The notes beneath the pieces were generated by a model, which had not been told where the DNA came from, did not search any database, and worked only from the letters and a program-made list of their open reading frames with translations. Source: Pseudomonas sp. SORT22 (lineage in GTDB: Bacteria > Pseudomonadota > Gammaproteobacteria > Pseudomonadales > Pseudomonadaceae). Taken from it: a stretch of 64,000 bases of DNA. Position 1 is the stretch's first letter, and each line of letters opens with the position of its first letter. Shown here piece by piece: positions 43,500 to 52,900 of the stretch. The position numbers were made by a program, and so were the translations under genes. The stretch spans positions 3,162,501 through 3,226,500 of the forward strand of contig NZ_CP071007.1 of NCBI RefSeq assembly GCF_018417635.1, written 5' to 3'.

Positions 43500-44621
43500 A
43501 TGCCCACCCTCGATAGCACCACCTTGCGCCGCCAGGCCACCGGCCTGCTGGCCGTCGACGCCGAACGTTCGGCCGGCGGCTACACCCTGTTTGCCCCGCA
43601 AACCGCCGGCGGCAAGGTGTTTTTGATCGACCTGCACGGCGAAGAAGTGCACCGCTGGCAACTGCCCCAGCGCCCCGGGCGCGACGCGGTGATCCTCGCC
43701 AACGGCAACCTTGGCTACAACGGCAATCACCCGGATTCGCCCGAGCTGTTCCCCGGCTGGTCGGTGTGGCACGGCGGCGCCTTCAGCGAGGTAACGCCCG
43801 AGGGCGAAGTGCTCTGGCAGCACACCGACCTCGGCCATCATCACGACGCCCAGTGGCTGGCCAACGGCAACCTGCTGTACACCACCGCCGAGCCGTTGCC
43901 GCTGGACATCGCCCGCCGCGTGCAAGGCGGTATCCCCGGCAGCGAAGCGCCTGGCGGGGTGATCTACGGTGATGTGGTCAAGGAAGTCGATCGCGCCGGC
44001 AACCTGCTCTGGCAATGGCGCAGTTGGGAACACCTGGCCCCGGAAGACTACCCGCTGCACGCCTGTTTCGAGCGCTATCACTGGCCGATGACCAACAGCG
44101 TGACGCCGGGGCGCGACGGCAAGGTCATCCTCAGCCTGCGCAGCGTATCCTCGGTAATCGCCGTCGACAAAGCCAGCGACCGCGTACTCTGGCGCCTGGG
44201 CCATGACCTGGTGGCGCAGCAGCATTGCCCCAGCGAGCTGGCGGACGGCCGTATCCTGGTGTTCGACAACGGCATCTCGCGCCCGCAGGTATCGATGCCG
44301 CATTCGCGGGTGATCGAGATCGACCCCGTGCGCCAGCGCATCGAATGGCAATATGCCGATACCCCAGGCTACGCCTTCTTCACCCCGTTCATGGGCGGCG
44401 CCCAGCGTTTGCACAACGGCAACACGCTAATCACCGAGGCCAACTTCGGCCGCCTGTTCGAGGTCACCCGCGCCGGCGAGGTGGTCTGGGAATACATCAA
44501 CCCGCACTTTGCCGCCTACCCGGACGCCGCCTCACAGGCTTACCTGCCGGGTGAAAACAATGCGATCTTCCGTGCGCACCGTTACCAGGCGCAGGATATC
44601 GCCTGGCTGCAACGCGACTAG
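43500..44621 (+). CDS. Arylsulfotransferase (ASST) family beta-propeller protein
   Basis: The 373-residue protein shows repeated propeller blades with LIDLHGEEVHRWQLPQRPGR, SEVTPEGEVLWQHTDLGHHH, KEVDRAGNLLWQWRSWEHL and FEVTRAGEVVWEYINPHF. Such blades characterise aryl-sulfate sulfotransferases and the ASST_2 group. His-rich stretches (DLGHHHDAQWL, ERYHWPMTNS) could carry active residues. Unlike classic periplasmic AssT it has no visible signal peptide. The ATG at 43500, with GGAGA upstream, is preferred over the GTG just before it. The sulfonate-binding gene upstream suggests a sulfated or sulfonated substrate. Confidence 0.82.
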   Translation: MPTLDSTTLRRQATGLLAVDAERSAGGYTLFAPQTAGGKVFLIDLHGEEVHRWQLPQRPGRDAVILANGNLGYNGNHPDSPELFPGWSVWHGGAFSEVTPEGEVLWQHTDLGHHHDAQWLANGNLLYTTAEPLPLDIARRVQGGIPGSEAPGGVIYGDVVKEVDRAGNLLWQWRSWEHLAPEDYPLHACFERYHWPMTNSVTPGRDGKVILSLRSVSSVIAVDKASDRVLWRLGHDLVAQQHCPSELADGRILVFDNGISRPQVSMPHSRVIEIDPVRQRIEWQYADTPGYAFFTPFMGGAQRLHNGNTLITEANFGRLFEVTRAGEVVWEYINPHFAAYPDAASQAYLPGENNAIFRAHRYQAQDIAWLQRD

Positions 44622-44697
44622 CGTTTTAAATTCGCCAGCAGCCGTAGCCACGGCTGCCTCGGATTTATCGCGCAAAACATCATCACCTACAGGGCCG

Positions 44698-45258
44698 CTA
44701 CGCCGGATCAGCAAGCACATGCCAGGCCGACGCCAGCCAGCCGCCGGCGCCGATCACCGGGTCCTGGCAAGGTAACGGCACCTGGGCGATGCGCGCCTGG
44801 CACGCCTCATGGGTCTTGGCGCTGGGGCGCTGGATATCGTAGCCCTGCTGGCCCAGCGGGTAAGCGCCGACCACCAGAAAGTCCTCGCTGCTGTCGATGC
44901 AGCAGTGCCCGGTACCGGCCGGCAGCACCAGCACATCGCCGCGCTTGAGCCCCAGGAGCTGGCCCTGCGCACCGCCGAGCATCACCTGGGCGTGCCCGCA
45001 GGCAACGCCCAGGGCTTCGTGGGCGTTGGAGTGATAATGCTGGTAGGCAAAGATGCCCGCACGCCACAAGGGTGGCCATTGATGGGCGCGGAACAAGGCT
45101 TCGAAGCCCGCCGCGGCATCGCTCTGCGGCGCGAGCCGAAGATGATAGAGCAGCACCGGCAAGCGGCTGTTGGGGGTCGCGCCGTCATCCTCGAAATACA
45201 ACAGCCGGCGATTGCCGAGCATGGTTTGCGGGTCAATCTCACTGAGGTGCGGGTTCAT
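44698..45258 (-). CDS. YjlB-like cupin-domain protein
   Basis: The 186-residue protein carries one cupin barrel: FAYQHYHSNAHEALGVACGH (His and Glu metal ligands), GDVLVLPAGTGHCCIDSS and DFLVVGAYPLGQQGYDIQ. It resembles the YjlB family of uncharacterised cupins. It follows a 48-residue membrane peptide gene by 35 bases on the same strand. The ribosome site is weak. The function is unknown; a metal-dependent role with a small sugar or acid is possible. Confidence 0.82.
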   Translation of the reverse strand: MNPHLSEIDPQTMLGNRRLLYFEDDGATPNSRLPVLLYHLRLAPQSDAAAGFEALFRAHQWPPLWRAGIFAYQHYHSNAHEALGVACGHAQVMLGGAQGQLLGLKRGDVLVLPAGTGHCCIDSSEDFLVVGAYPLGQQGYDIQRPSAKTHEACQARIAQVPLPCQDPVIGAGGWLASAWHVLADPA

Positions 45259-45293
45259 CACGGTTGTCCATCTGACCTGCGCTGCTGGCACCC

Positions 45294-45440
45294 TTAGCGC
45301 TGATTGTCGCGCTCGTGCTCGCGGGCGATGCGCTCTTCGCGCCGTCGGCGCCGGGCCAACGCCGCGCCCCAGGCCAGTACCCCGACCGAGGCGATCAGCA
45401 TCGCCGCCAACAGCAAGTAGCCCCAGTGAACTTCCATCAT
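45294..45440 (-). CDS. 48-residue single-helix membrane peptide
   Basis: The protein starts MMEVHWGYLLLAAMLIASVG, continues VLAWGAALARRRRREERIAR and ends HERDNQR. It has one membrane helix (residues about 7-28) and a strongly basic then charged tail, which predicts an N-out, C-in small membrane protein. AGGTG lies seven bases before the first ATG. I do not recognise it. The layout resembles small subunit or regulator peptides such as CcoQ or KdpF in size only. It may be co-transcribed with the YjlB-like cupin. Confidence 0.6.
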   Translation of the reverse strand: MMEVHWGYLLLAAMLIASVGVLAWGAALARRRRREERIAREHERDNQR

Positions 45441-45528
45441 GCTGCGACACCTGGGGCCCGAATCAAGCCCTCACTGATCGATACACCTGGGTCCGCGCGA
45501 CTTCGACCGGTGAGCCAGTACCTGAAGC

Positions 45529-46263
45529 TCAAGTATAGTCAATGATGGTAATGAGTTTGATCAGCAACAGATGCAGCGGATAGAACCAGTAGCCCCAGCG
45601 CCCGACGCGCCATACCTGACGTTGCAGCTGCAGGCGCAACAGCCCGAGGCCGAGCGGGGCCGACAGCAATGCGGCGCCCAGGGCCATGACTGAAATGGCC
45701 TGCAGCGGATGGGCGCGCAGCCAGAGGTTGCTCAGGTTGGCCGCCACCGCCAGGCCTGCAGGTAGCAGCCACGCTAGCGGCCCCAGGCGCAGGGCCAGCA
45801 GGAATGCCGCCGGCAGCAGCACCCCGGCCAGCCCGTACATCAACCCGTCGGCTGCCAGCGTCGCCACCACAGCTGTTGCCAGGGCAACCCACACACTGCT
45901 GCGCCGACGGTGATGGTGCAGGCCCCAGGCAATCAACAGGCCCAGCGCCAGGGTCGGCATGATGTTGAGCGTCGGCGACGGGCCGTTGAGCCAGCGATAC
46001 GGCCACTGCGACAGCACGGCAAAAATCACCAGCCCTTGCAGGTAGCGCGCCGTGCCCGCGGTAAAGGCCTGCCCGGGTGGGGCGCGGGCCACGTTGGCGG
46101 CAATCGCCAGGCAAAACCAGGGGAACGCCAGGCGGCCGACGACAAACAGCCAATGCTCGGCCGGCCAGATAAAACGCAGGTGATCGGCGATCATGCTGAT
46201 GATCGCCAGCCACTTGAGCAGGTCCAGGCTGATGTGCCGCTGGGCGCCACGCTGCTCGCTCAT
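45529..46263 (-). CDS. TraX-family multispanning membrane protein
   Basis: The 244-residue protein has about seven to eight hydrophobic helices. It begins DLLKWLAIISMIADHLRFIW, with GRLAFPWFCLAIAANVAR and the C-terminal FYPLHLLLIKLITIID, matching the TraX family. In F plasmid TraX acetylates pilin, but chromosomal members are thought to be general acyltransferase-like proteins. The start at 46263 gives the standard N terminus; an upstream extension in the same frame runs over the SOS-box region and is rejected. The role here is unknown. Confidence 0.85.
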   Translation of the reverse strand: MSEQRGAQRHISLDLLKWLAIISMIADHLRFIWPAEHWLFVVGRLAFPWFCLAIAANVARAPPGQAFTAGTARYLQGLVIFAVLSQWPYRWLNGPSPTLNIMPTLALGLLIAWGLHHHRRRSSVWVALATAVVATLAADGLMYGLAGVLLPAAFLLALRLGPLAWLLPAGLAVAANLSNLWLRAHPLQAISVMALGAALLSAPLGLGLLRLQLQRQVWRVGRWGYWFYPLHLLLIKLITIIDYT

Positions 46264-46338
46264 GTCCGTCCCGGTCGGAAAAAGGTTAGCGAACAATGCC
46301 ACAGGCACCTGCAGTTTGTCGGCTGGGCTGGCAAAAGG

Positions 46339-46372
46339 TTGCAAATATGGATTACTGTATATACATACAGCA
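46339..46372 (+). promoter_or_regulatory. LexA (SOS) box and overlapping promoter
   Basis: CTGTATATACATACAG (46355-46370), within TACTGTATATACATACAGCA, fits the LexA consensus CTGT-N8-ACAG with its alternating TA core almost perfectly. A -35 TTGCAA (46339-46344) and a -10 TACATA (46362-46367) are separated by 17 bases, so LexA would cover the -10. The start codon of the small gene lies 16 bases after the box. The TraX-family gene lies on the other side, about 90 bases away. Confidence 0.85.
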
Positions 46373-46385
46373 ACAACGAGTAACC

Positions 46386-46586
46386 ATGATGACCGACTAC
46401 GAAGAAGACTTCGCCGCACCGGATTCACCGACCCTGGTGGAAATGTGGAAGCATCAGGTGGTCCTGATGACCAACGAAGCCGAGTACCTCAACAGCGAAC
46501 TGCTCAAGGCCCGGCAGAACATTGCCAAGCTGGTGGCGATCAATGCCGAGCTTGCCGCGCAGTTGCGCGGGGTGCGCAGCAGTTAA
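46386..46586 (+). CDS. Small coiled-coil protein under LexA-type control
   Basis: The 66-residue acidic protein begins MMTDYEEDFAAPDSPTLVEM. A helix with heptad-like pattern follows (NEAEYLNSELLKARQNIAKL, then VAINAELAAQLRG). It has no membrane segment or known domain that I can name. It lies 16 bases after a near-perfect LexA box, so DNA damage should switch it on. Its stop overlaps the end of the convergent MFS-like gene by four bases. Its role in the SOS response is unknown. Confidence 0.78.
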   Translation: MMTDYEEDFAAPDSPTLVEMWKHQVVLMTNEAEYLNSELLKARQNIAKLVAINAELAAQLRGVRSS

Positions 46587-47860
46587 ACATGGCCCGGCTG
46601 ATCCTCGCGCCGGCGCTGCTGACGCCCCAGCCACCAGCCGCTGCCTGCCCAGCCCAGGGCAATCCCCGCGCCGATGAGCATCGCCAGCTGCGGATGATCG
46701 CCCATCACATCCAGGCCGCGCTTGAGCCAGCCACTCACGGCATCGGCACCGCGATAAACCACGGTGTCGGTAAAGTTCTTGGCCTTGTACTTGTGCCCGG
46801 GCTCAACCACGGTGTAGAGCATTTCGCGTCCCGGCCGCACCAGCGCGTACTCGCCCACCCGGCGCACCACCATGACCAGCACGAACACGGCAAACAGCGG
46901 CGCCAGGGCCAGCCAGATGAACCCCAGCACCATCACCAGCGGCACCGCCACCAGCAACACCCCGACCCCGAGCTTGCGGGCGACATGCCCGGTGACAAAC
47001 AGCTGGGTGAGGATCGCCAGGGCCTGCACGGCGCTGTCGATCAGGCCGAACACCTGGGTCTGTTCGGTACGGCTGGTGAAGTGCGCGGCCACCAGCCGCG
47101 CCTGCTCGAAATACAAGAAGGTGCTGACGCTGGCCAGCAGCACCACGAACAGCGCTATACCCAGCAGGTAGGGCGAACGCAACACCTCGCTGGCACCGGC
47201 AAAGGGGTTGCCGCCCAACGCCTGTGAACGCGGATGCTCGGTTTGCGCCGGCAGCGGGTACAGGTCGCGCCAGTGCTGCAGGTACATGGCCGCCACCACA
47301 CTGGCGAGCAGGCACACCGTGGCCAGCAGCACCAGCCCGGCGTGACCGATCAGGCCCACCAGCAACGTCCCGAGCAATGGCCCGAGCAAGCCACCGCCGC
47401 TCGCCCCCGCCGCCAGCAGGCCGAACAGGCGTTTGGCCTGCTCGCTGGAGAACAGGTCGGCGAGCACGCTCCAGGCCAGGGAGATGGTCAACAGGTTGAA
47501 CATCGACAACCAGATATAGAACGCCCGCGCGCCCCAGAGGTTATCGGGTTGCACGGCGAACAAGGCCGCAAACAGCAACAGGTTGCTGGCCATGAACGCG
47601 TAGGTCCAGGGCAGGATGCGCCGGCGCTGTACTTTCGAGGCCAGCCAGCCGAACAGCGGCAAGGCGATCAGGGTGACGACAAAGGTCCCGGTGAACAGCC
47701 ACTGCAGGTTGTCCACGCCACCGGCCACGCCCATGGTTTCGCGCACCGGGCGCAGCATGAAGTAACCGGCGAACAGCAAAAAGAACAGCGCCAAACCGGC
47801 AACCACCGCCGGCGCCTCGCCAGGCCTGACGTTGAACACGCGGGTGCCCAGGCGTTTCAT
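46583..47860 (-). CDS. MFS/NTP-NDP-exchanger-like transporter
   Basis: The 425-residue protein has twelve predicted helices. It begins after FNVRPGEAPAVVAGLALFFL with GYFMLRPVRETMGVAGG, a stretch shared with bacterial homologues of ATP/ADP translocases. SVLADLFSSEQAKRLFGLLA and YKAKNFTDTVVYRGADAVSG are further family stretches. Free-living bacteria carry such proteins without known nucleotide exchange, so the substrate is open. It begins four bases after the aldo/keto reductase stop and forms an operon with it. Confidence 0.85.
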   Translation of the reverse strand: MKRLGTRVFNVRPGEAPAVVAGLALFFLLFAGYFMLRPVRETMGVAGGVDNLQWLFTGTFVVTLIALPLFGWLASKVQRRRILPWTYAFMASNLLLFAALFAVQPDNLWGARAFYIWLSMFNLLTISLAWSVLADLFSSEQAKRLFGLLAAGASGGGLLGPLLGTLLVGLIGHAGLVLLATVCLLASVVAAMYLQHWRDLYPLPAQTEHPRSQALGGNPFAGASEVLRSPYLLGIALFVVLLASVSTFLYFEQARLVAAHFTSRTEQTQVFGLIDSAVQALAILTQLFVTGHVARKLGVGVLLVAVPLVMVLGFIWLALAPLFAVFVLVMVVRRVGEYALVRPGREMLYTVVEPGHKYKAKNFTDTVVYRGADAVSGWLKRGLDVMGDHPQLAMLIGAGIALGWAGSGWWLGRQQRRREDQPGHV

Positions 47861-47864
47861 GGCT

Positions 47865-48776
47865 TCAGGCGAACTGCTTGATCAGGTCTTGTTGCTGCGC
47901 GCTGGTGAGCAGTGGCCCGCTACCGGCCTTGAGCTGGTCAAGCTGGCGGTCTGGGCGGCTGGTGGCCGGGATCACCGTGGTCACCGCCGGGTGGCTGATG
48001 GCGAACTTGAGAAACAACTGCGCCCAGCTACCGATCCCCGCCTCGGTCGCCCAGCCGGGCAGCGCCTGGCCCTTGACCTTGGCAAACAGCCGGCCATCGT
48101 CGAAGGCGCGGTTGATCAACACCGCCACGCCTTTGTCCTGGGCCAGGGGCAGCACGGTGCGCGCAGCCTTGGGCGAATTGACCGAGTAGTGGATCTGGAT
48201 GAAGTCCAGGGCTTCACTGCGCAGAATTTGCTCAAGCGCTTCCAGGCCACTGTCAATGTAGTGGGTCACGCCGACATAGCGGGTCAGGCCCTGGGCTTTA
48301 AGCTCGCGGGCATAGGGCAACTGGCGTTGCCAGTCGCGCAGGTTGTGAATTTGCAGCAGGTCGACCTTGTCGGTGCGCAGCTTTTGCAGGGTCCCGGCCC
48401 ACTGCGATTCGGCGTCGGCGCGGCTGTCGGCGGCGATCTTGGTGGCGATAAAGGTTTTGTCCCGCCAGCCGCCCTCCTCCAGCAGCTGGCCAAGGATGGC
48501 GTCGGCGCCGCCGTAGTTGGGCGAGGTGTCGATAACCCGGCCGCCACCATTGAAAAACACCTTGAGCACTTGCTTGAGCTGCTGGTAATCAGGCGAACCC
48601 GCCTCGACCTCGAAACTGCCAGACGTACCGGCACCGATCACTGGCAGCGCCTCACCCGTGGACGGGATCTTGCGGGTGAGCATTGCGCTGCTGGCCTGGG
48701 CCAAGGGCAAGCCAGTGAGGGCCAGCCCGGCGGCCAGGGTGGCACTGGCGGCAAGAAAGTGGCGACGGGTGGGCAT
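47865..48776 (-). CDS. Exported aldo/keto reductase with Tat signal
   Basis: The 303-residue protein starts MPTRRHFLAASATLAAGLAL, a twin-arginine signal (RRHFLAA), followed by a TIM-barrel aldo/keto reductase. RVIDTSPNYGGADAILGQLL holds the catalytic Asp and Tyr, FIATKIAA the Lys, and VDLLQIHNL the His. The tail IPATSRPDRQLDQLKAGSG is an NADPH-site variant. The start at 48776 places the Tat motif at the N terminus; an upstream frame start is rejected. Export of an NAD(P)H enzyme is odd, but Tat can move it folded with cofactor. Confidence 0.87.
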   Translation of the reverse strand: MPTRRHFLAASATLAAGLALTGLPLAQASSAMLTRKIPSTGEALPVIGAGTSGSFEVEAGSPDYQQLKQVLKVFFNGGGRVIDTSPNYGGADAILGQLLEEGGWRDKTFIATKIAADSRADAESQWAGTLQKLRTDKVDLLQIHNLRDWQRQLPYARELKAQGLTRYVGVTHYIDSGLEALEQILRSEALDFIQIHYSVNSPKAARTVLPLAQDKGVAVLINRAFDDGRLFAKVKGQALPGWATEAGIGSWAQLFLKFAISHPAVTTVIPATSRPDRQLDQLKAGSGPLLTSAQQQDLIKQFA

Positions 48777-48908
48777 GGCACACCTCCTGATAAAGCCTGC
48801 ACTCAAGGGCTAAAAGCTTAGTGCGCGAGAGCGCTTTGCACCGCAGTATTCGTAACTGCATATGTAGTCGCTAGCTGCACTCAATCCCGAGGGCCGTTGT
48901 ACGCAGGC

Positions 48909-49688
48909 TCACGCCGGGGCCTTGAGCTCGATCCACACCGGCGCATGATCGCTGGCGTGCGCTTCGTTGCGCACCCAGGCATCGACCCCGGCGTTTTTCA
49001 GCTGCGTGGCCAGGGCCGGGTTGAGCAGCAGGTGATCGATACGCAGGCCGGCGTTTTTCTGCCAGTGCTGGCGAAAGTAGTCCCAGAAGGTGTAGACCCG
49101 CTCATCCGGGTACAGGTGGCGGATGGCATCGGTCCAGCCCTGGGCCAGCAGGCGCTGGTAGCAGTCGCGGCTCTCGGGCTGGAGCAAGGCGTCCTTGAGC
49201 CAGGAGCGGGTGTTGTAGATGTCGAAATCGGTGGGCACGACATTGAAGTCGCCGGCCAGCAACACCGGGTGATCGTTGCCGACCAGGGTCTTGGCATGGT
49301 CGATCAGCCGCTCGAACCAGGCCAGCTTGTAGGCGAACTTCGGCCCCGGTTGCGGGTTGCCGTTGGGCAGGTACAGGCAGGCGATATGAATGCCCTGTAC
49401 GGCGGCCTCCAGGTAGCGGCTCTGGCTGTCGTCCTCAAGGCCCGGCAGGCCGCGGCGGATCTCCAGCGGCTGGGCCTCGCGGGCAAGAATCGCCACGCCA
49501 TTCCACGAGGCCTGGCCGTGGTGCAGCGAGCCATAGCCAAGGGCCTCGAAATCGGCGGCCGGAAACGCAGCATCGGCGGCCTTGAGTTCCTGCAGGCAGA
49601 CCACATCGGGCTGCTCGCGCTGCAGCCAGTCGAGCAGATTGGGCAGCCGCGCGCGAATGCCGTTGATGTTGAAGGTGGCGATCTTCAA
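48909..49688 (-). CDS. xthA: Exodeoxyribonuclease III
   Basis: The 259-residue DNA repair nuclease of the AP-endonuclease family removes 3' blocks and cuts at abasic sites. The motifs are complete: NINGIRAR, VVCLQELK (metal Glu), GVAILAR, NGNPQPGPKFAYKLAWFERL, AGDFNVVPTDFDIYN (Asp and Asn), LRIDHLLLNP, and ASDHAPVWIEL with the catalytic Asp-His. The length agrees with the family (about 260 to 270). It stands alone and upstream of the glucan synthase, in the opposite direction. Confidence 0.95.
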   Translation of the reverse strand: MKIATFNINGIRARLPNLLDWLQREQPDVVCLQELKAADAAFPAADFEALGYGSLHHGQASWNGVAILAREAQPLEIRRGLPGLEDDSQSRYLEAAVQGIHIACLYLPNGNPQPGPKFAYKLAWFERLIDHAKTLVGNDHPVLLAGDFNVVPTDFDIYNTRSWLKDALLQPESRDCYQRLLAQGWTDAIRHLYPDERVYTFWDYFRQHWQKNAGLRIDHLLLNPALATQLKNAGVDAWVRNEAHASDHAPVWIELKAPA

Positions 49689-49945
49689 GGGGCTCTTCCT
49701 CTGGCTTGCCAGCGATGGGCTGCAGCGCAGCCCTCAAAGCCTCAGACCGCCACCGTCAGCATTTGATCAACGAGATTTTCGTCCCTTCGCTACGCACCCC
49801 GGCCTGCAAGCCCCAGGAGCCGGTGACCGAGTTGTACACCTCAGCCTGAGCGCAATGGACCAAGCGCTCTGTTCGCTAGCGTACAGACCCGCCACCGCCA
49901 GCGCGGCACACTGCAGCTGTCAGCCTCAGCCCATACAAGGACATC

Positions 49946-52900
49946 ATGGACAAGCCCTGGCCCCGTGCCCTGATGCTGCTCAAGCGCCTTTCATGGCGAT
50001 CCGCACCGCGTACTTTCGGCTACGAGGCGCTGCTGCGCGCGGAGCTGCTGAGCGCCGAACAAATGTCCAGCCATGGCACCCTGCTCGCCCGCCAGCACCG
50101 GCTGGACCCGACGCCCCGTGCCGATGGCCTTTTAGCACGCCTGGCCGACAATGAACGGGTCCTGGCCAGCAGTTGCGCACGCTTCATCGACGCCCAGCCC
50201 AGCAGCCGGCGAGTGACCCCCGCCGCCGAATGGCTACTGGACAACTACTACCTGGTCGAAGCCCATATCCGCCTGGCCAAGACCCACTTGCCCAAAGGCT
50301 ACAGCCGCCAGTTGCCGCGCCTGGGCAACGGCCCGTCGACCGGCTTGCCGAGGGTCTACGACATCGCCCTGGAAACCATCAGCCACGGTGATGGGCGGGT
50401 CGACGACGAAAGCCTGAGCCGCTTCGTCGAGGCCTACCAGAGCGTCACCGCGCTGACCCTGGGTGAGTTGTGGGCGATTCCGATCATGCTGCGCCTGGCC
50501 CTGATCGAGAACCTGCGGCGCATCGCTGCGCGGGTCATGGCCAGCTGGGCTGACCGCAACCTGGCCAATGACTGGGCCGACCGTCTCAGCGAAACCGCCG
50601 AGCGCGACGCCAAAAGCGTGGTGCTGGTGGTGGCCGACATGGCCCGCTCCGAACCGCCGATGACCGCCGCCTTCGTTGCCGAACTTACCCGCAGGCTGCA
50701 GGGCCAGAGCGCAACCCTGATCCAGCCGTTGACCTGGATCGAGCAACTGCTGGCCGAATCCGGCCTGACCATCGAGCGCCTGGTGCACCTGGATGCCCAG
50801 CAACAGGCCGCCGACCAGGTGTCGATCAGCAACAGCATTGCCAGCCTGCGGTTGCTCTCGACCAGCGACTGGCGGGCCTTCGTCGAGCGCCTGAGCCACG
50901 TCGAGCGCCAGCTGCGCAACGACCCCGCAGGCGCCTACGCGCACATGGACTTCGCCAGCCGCGATCACTACCGCCACGTCATCGAGCGCCTGGCGCGGCA
51001 TTGCCGGCACAGCGAGGAACAGGTCGCGCAACAGGCCATCGCGCTCGCCCAGCAGCGCGGCCAACCGCCGCCGGCAGCGGATGTCGCCGGGCATGTCGGC
51101 TTCTACCTGATCGGCCCGGGCCTTGAGCAACTGGAGCGCCACCTGGGCGCCGGTGTGCCGCTGGCCCAACGCTGGCAGCGGCTGTTGCACCGCGCGCCGC
51201 TGGCGTTTTTTTTAACCCCGGTAGCGCTGCTGTCGCTGGGCTTTGCCTGGCCCTTTCTGCTCGACGGCCATCGGGCCGGTTGGCCCGGTTGGGGCCTGGC
51301 ACTGCTGGCCGTGGCGCTGCTGCTGATGACCAGCCGCCTGGCCATCGGCCTGATCAACTGGCTGGTGACCCTCACCGTTGCGCCGTGCCAGCTGCCGCGC
51401 CTGGACTACCGCGAAGGGCTGCCGGCCGAGGCCCGCACCCTGGTGGTGGTGCCGACGCTGATGGCCAGCAGTGCCGATGTCGAGGAACTGGTCGAAGGGC
51501 TTGAGGTGCGTTTTCTCGCCAACCGCGACGAGCAGCTGTACTTCGCCCTGCTCACCGACTTCATGGATAGCCCGGTCGAGGTGCAGGAGCAGGACGCCGG
51601 CCTGCTGACCGAGGCCAGCGAGCGCATCAGCGCCTTGAACCGCAAGTACCCGGCGTTGCTTGGCGAGCGTTTTTTGCTGTTGCACCGGCCGCGGCGCTGG
51701 AACCCCGCCGAACGCGCCTGGATGGGTTACGAGCGCAAGCGCGGCAAGCTGGCCGAGCTCAATGCGCTGCTGCGCGGGCACGGCGTTGAGCGCTTTGCGC
51801 TGATCGTCGGCGATATCGCGGCGTTGCCAGGAGTGCGCTATGTCATCACCCTGGACACCGACACTCAGTTGCCCCGCGATGCTGCTCGCCAGTTCATCGG
51901 CGCCATGCAGCACCCGCTGAATCAGCCACACTTCGACGTCCAGGGGCGGATCCATCGCGGCTACGCCATATTGCAACCGCGGGTCGGCATCAGCCTGCCC
52001 AGCGCCGCCCGTTCGCGCTATGCGCGGCTGTTCGGCAGCGATGCCGGGGTCGACCCGTACACCCGCGCGGTGTCCGATGTGTATCAGGACCTGTTCCTGC
52101 ACGGCTCGTTCATCGGCAAAGGCATTTACGCGGTCGATGCCTTCGAACAGGCGCTGGACGGCCGCTTTGCCGAGAACCGCATCCTCAGCCATGACCTGAT
52201 CGAAGGCTGTTACGCCCATTCCGGGCTACTCAGCGACGTGCAACTGTTCGAGGAATACCCGGCCCGCTACAGCGCCGACGTCAAGCGCCGGCACCGCTGG
52301 ATTCGCGGCGACTGGCAACTGCTGCCGTGGCTGCTGCCCTGGGCGCCGTGCTGTAGCGGCTTGCAAAGCAACCACCTCAGCGCCCTGGCGCGCTGGAAGC
52401 TGTTCGACAACCTGCGCCGCAGCCTGGAGCCGGCGGCGTTCCTTGGTGTGCTGCTGTGCGCCTGGTTGATTGCCCCGCAACCGGGGCTGTGGACCCTGGC
52501 CGTGGTCGCCCTGCTGCTGACTCAGCCGCTGCTGGACAGCTTGCTCGCGCTGCTGGGCAAAACCACCGACGTGCCGCTGGCCGAGCACCTGCTGGCGGTG
52601 CTGCACGGCGCCGCGCAGCACGGCATACGCGCCACTTTCAACCTGGCCTGGTTGCCGTTCGAGGCCCATTACAGCCTGGATGCGATTGCCCGCACGCTGT
52701 GGCGCATGCTGGTGAGCAAACGGCGCTTGTTGCAATGGAGCCCGTCGCGGGAGGTCGAGCGCACCAGCGTCAACAGCCTGGCGGGGCTGTATCGCACCCT
52801 GTGGGTCGCGCCGGTACTGGCCCTGGCGCTGATCGCCGTGCTGGCGCCAACGCCGGGCCTGCTCGCCCTCGCCGCACCGTTTTTGCTGCTGTGGCTGGCT

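Noticed and set aside
42450..44414. Large N-terminal extension of the GlxA-type regulator
   Set aside because: It would run antisense through the sulfonate-binding and arylsulfotransferase-family genes. The GlxA domain starts normally at 42449 or 42398.
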